Assembly (NCBI GenBank): GCA_964007475.1
Contig: OZ023273.1
Coordinates: 56,253,834 to 56,317,833 of the forward strand
DNA length: 64,000 bases
From: Hybos culiciformis
Lineage: Eukaryota > Arthropoda > Insecta > Diptera > Hybotidae
Direction of reading: 5' to 3'
Shown in pieces: positions 62,101-64,000 of the stretch. The position numbers were made by a program, and so were the translations under genes. The notes under the pieces were generated by a model that worked only from the letters and a program-made list of their open reading frames with translations, had not been told where the DNA came from and made no database searches. The first letter of the stretch is position 1. Each line of letters starts with the position of its first letter.

Positions 62101-64000
62101 TTTGGTATCAAATAAGAATTTATATATTTTACAAACCCAATTGAAGTGCCCATGTCTAATACAGCGTTAGTATTATTATTATGAATTAACAAATTTAAAT
62201 TATAAACTAAATTGCCGGTTAAGAAGAATCTACGAAAAATATTGCAAAATTTATATTTTAACAATTTAATGTATTTATTTCGGCCTTCAGAGTTAATACT
62301 TTATTTTTGTAAAAAATAAAATAAAAAAAACATTAATTTTAAAATCTATAATGTGGACATTTCGCTACTGGAGATCATATTTAACATGAAATTTAATAAT
62401 TTGTATTGAACTTACATTTTATAATATGTTTTGCTGTACAAAAAATTTAGAAATTATGTTGTATTATAAGTCAGGCAATAAATAAGTAAAGCCACAATGT
62501 ATATAAACATAATAAGAATATCACCAATAAGATATTCTTATAAAATGCTTCTTCACTAGGGTTTTGAAAGGATACCCTCTTTTAATGAAATTTGTGATAT
62601 ATATAATACTATACATAAAATGTTTATTAAAATTTATGTGTTTATATTCATATTTTACAAGGGCTATTTTCAATTGTCCACATACCTCTCAATTCGGCCA
62701 ATACTTAAATTATTTCCTTATTATCTCTATATTAATTTGTTAAAAAATATTTGCATGGCAATAAATTTAAATATTTCATATTCGTGTCTTAAAACCAAAC
62801 ATGTACCTACGGTTTGACACTTACTAGTTAAGCGGATATTTATGATTATTATTCGATGATGTTTAAAAAAGAAATATAATTTAAAAACAAGAAAAACTAA
62901 ATTAAAAATAAAATTAATAAACTTCTACTCATAATTTAAGTTAAGTTTTCAGAGCCTGATACGCTAATAAAACCAAAACCAGAACATTTAACATATCTCT
63001 GATAAATCATAGATTTTTTTTGTAATTGTACTACTTATAAATAAAGAATTTATTGATTTTTTTCAATATATAAAATTGCAATTTCACGCAAAAGGTTGTT
63101 ATTGATCTAGGCAAGAAGTGTTAGCACCAAATGTGTCTGCCTGTATTTTATTTTATAAATAGATTTTATATTTTAATTGTTTATTTTTATGCATGTTCAT
63201 CAACTAAATGACTTGCTGTTAAATTCTTTTTAATTAACGATAAATTATATAGTAATAAATATGTGCCGTTAAACTGTAAATCTTAATATTATAAATATAG
63301 AACGATATAGTAGTAAAAAATGTCAATTTAACAATTCAAATCCTTTAACATAGAAATTGACAGATAATGTTTCGATAATATTATAAAACATATTTGATAT
63401 GTTAAAATACTACTTTGTTCAACTGGATTACATAAATAAATTTTTTTTTTTGATATGTTTTGCATAAATTTTTTCAAATAATTTTCTACTAATATAGAGA
63501 TTTGAACAGAAAAAAAATTATATTTGCATTCGATGATACTTCAATTTTTTGAAAATATTTATAAACTGATTAGGAAAAATAAAATTATACAAACATTTTT
63601 TCAACATTTTTTCTATATACAAATTTTCTATTAGGTAGTAAAATTATACCCCCGTATAACCATTTGCCTATTTTACTATTTCGCTAAAAATAGAAGAACA
63701 GACATTTGAACTTCATATTTTTATTATATTATTGTCTCTTCATTATTACATTTACACTTTTATTACATGTATAATATTATATGAACATAATATTTTTATT
63801 AATTCCAATTTTTGCTACGAACATTATTCAATTTATGTAACAATAAATATTGTTGACGTAATCTTTGAAATTTAATTAACATGAAAATATGTTTTTGTCT
63901 GGATGGTTAAGAACCATCTGTGCATTGACACATCATTAAAGATGTGTTAATATTTTGTTAAAGATGTTTTTGTTTTTTTTTTTCTGATTGGAGTCAATGT
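53191..64000. other. Long AT-rich non-coding stretch
   Basis: I see no gene in this 10.8 kb. A weak tRNA-like B box (GGCTCGATTCG, 58,080-58,090) and a pair of small perfect hairpins near 63,902-63,950 are the only local structures noticed. The longest open frame (58,131-58,466) has no recognisable motif. Confidence 0.5.
63902..63950. repeat. Two adjacent small hairpins
   Basis: GATGGTT-AAG-AACCATC (63,902-63,918) is followed after 6 bases by TTGACACATC-ATTAAA-GATGTGTTAA (63,925-63,950), with one mismatch in the second arm pair. Both are short enough to be chance, but they lie side by side. Confidence 0.5.

Overview
This looks like non-coding, very AT-rich (clearly above 75% by eye) eukaryotic nuclear DNA, most likely from an insect and probably a fly. 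The reasons are the ubiquitous poly-A/poly-T and ATACATATGTA-type simple sequence, the dense non-autonomous DNA transposons (hAT, piggyBac-like, TA-inserting MITEs), a jockey/CR1-like LINE and a metazoan-style splice signal set. I see no prokaryotic gene organisation, rRNA, intact tRNA gene, CRISPR array or complete protein-coding gene. Species-level placement is inference. Layout: 1-4.2 kb is AT-rich DNA with one 653-bp terminal-inverted-repeat (TIR) element. At 4.2-7.6 kb lies a duplicated element family whose two copies each carry a pair of opposed tRNA-like modules plus a foldback hairpin. One copy is split by a 918-bp hAT element with a perfect 8-bp target-site duplication (TSD), which keeps the last part of a transposase gene. 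At 9.9-10.8 kb is a large inverted repeat. At 12.0-15.0 kb are two copies, in opposite orientation, of a TA-flanked MITE that carries a tRNA-derived module; the second copy sits inside a hAT-like element. At 17.8-19.7 kb are a GC-richer repeat block, a near-perfect 330-bp palindrome, a small hairpin and a hAT MITE with an 8-bp TSD. At 20.2-22.7 kb is a three-level nest: a tandem array of about 110-bp units, broken by a second copy of the same hAT family, itself broken by two further TIR elements with clean TSDs. From 22.7 to 64 kb the DNA is almost structureless AT-rich sequence. Its exceptions are one plausible exon (38,269-38,637) that opens a signal-peptide-like reading frame and ends in a consensus donor, a possible LINE 3' end at 40.4 kb, a 382-bp hAT MITE (44.9 kb), a 276-bp piggyBac-like MITE (46.7 kb) and a decayed 5'-truncated LINE (51.6-53.2 kb). 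How it fits together: the simplest reading is that most of the window is intronic or intergenic DNA of a large gene on the + strand whose first coding exon is at 38.6 kb; no other exon was securely found. Everything else recognisable is transposon-derived. The most unusual recurring theme is tRNA-like Pol III promoter modules (A box and B box at tRNA-like spacing) carried inside inverted-repeat DNA elements, in two apparently unrelated families.
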